From assembly GCA_024682555.1 (NCBI GenBank), contig JAIKZD010000098.1:1-34339 (forward strand): 34,339 nt of DNA, in the 5' to 3' direction. The notes below the pieces were generated by a model. That model saw nothing but the letters and a program-made list of their open reading frames with translations. It was not told the origin of the DNA and did no database searches. The position numbers were made by a program, and so were the translations under genes. This document shows positions 34,259 to 34,339 of this stretch, piece by piece (positions within the stretch are counted from its first letter, which is position 1; each line of letters starts with the position of its first letter). This DNA is from Lachnospiraceae bacterium (GTDB lineage Bacteria > Bacillota > Clostridia > Lachnospirales > Lachnospiraceae).

Positions 34259-34339
34259 ACTCTGCCTCCTTCTGCTTTGCAGCTGTTTATTATTCTTCTG
34301 TCTGTATGATGTTTATTTAATATTCCCTGTTTCCCTCTG
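34259..34339 (-). promoter_or_regulatory. Start of the glnN 5' region, cut by window edge
   Basis: It contains the glnN ribosome site AGGAGG (plus-strand 34265-34270). A short CTGC/GCAG stem lies just upstream. No promoter, hexaloop hairpin or terminator is visible in these 81 bases; the regulatory part may lie beyond the window. Confidence 0.6.

Overview
The window looks like a chromosomal segment of a Clostridia-type Firmicute, most likely of the Lachnospiraceae. The grounds are a type III glutamine synthetase, an ANTAR-type nitrogen regulator, an Amt-PII fusion, strong AGGAGG-type ribosome binding sites, and proteins that resemble Firmicute families throughout. Genus cannot be told from the sequence alone. 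Apart from two plus-strand genes at the left edge, every gene lies on the minus strand.

Left edge (1-2.1 kb, plus strand): the 3' part of an acyl-ACP thioesterase gene and an M18 metallo-aminopeptidase, which meet the next operon tail to tail with a 13-bp overlap.

Accessory Sec island (2.1-15.7 kb, minus strand). In transcription order it holds a serine-rich repeat surface protein (1091 aa), secY2, asp1, asp2, asp3, secA2, and one 1016-aa gene that fuses complete GtfA and GtfB in a single chain. This is the gene order of the streptococcal/staphylococcal aSec loci, where GtfA and GtfB are separate subunits. The system would O-glycosylate the Ser-rich protein in the cytosol (GtfA-GtfB), modify and escort it (Asp1-3), and export it through SecA2/SecY2. 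The substrate has a glycine-bearing signal peptide, an 11-residue Pro/Glu repeat, two copies of an unrecognised ~160-aa module, two Ser-rich stretches and a C-terminal hydrophobic/basic tail, but no LPxTG motif. secY2 appears to have its own promoter and a 5'-end hairpin.

Nitrogen/glutamine island (15.9-34.3 kb, minus strand). In transcription order it holds glnN (GSIII), an amt gene with a fused PII domain, gltB, gltD, pyrG, carA, carB, a short type-I GlnA-like protein and an ANTAR RNA-binding regulator. These genes import ammonium, fix it as glutamine and glutamate, and spend glutamine amide on CTP and carbamoyl phosphate. The gltB leader has a near-perfect promoter followed at once by two hexaloop hairpins (both A1/G4), the second overlapping a strong intrinsic terminator. 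This is the architecture recognised by ANTAR antiterminators. The amt leader has a terminator overlapped by a hairpin with the identical AATGGC loop.

The most interesting reading is a possible dedicated nitrogen-sensing pair. The GlnA-like protein keeps its metal ligands but has lost the catalytic loop Asp (Asn52), the flap Glu and the usual ATP-site Arg segment. The adjacent ANTAR protein has a receiver-like domain without the acidic Mg-binding pair. I infer that the pseudo-GS could control the antiterminator, which in turn acts on the gltB and amt leaders.
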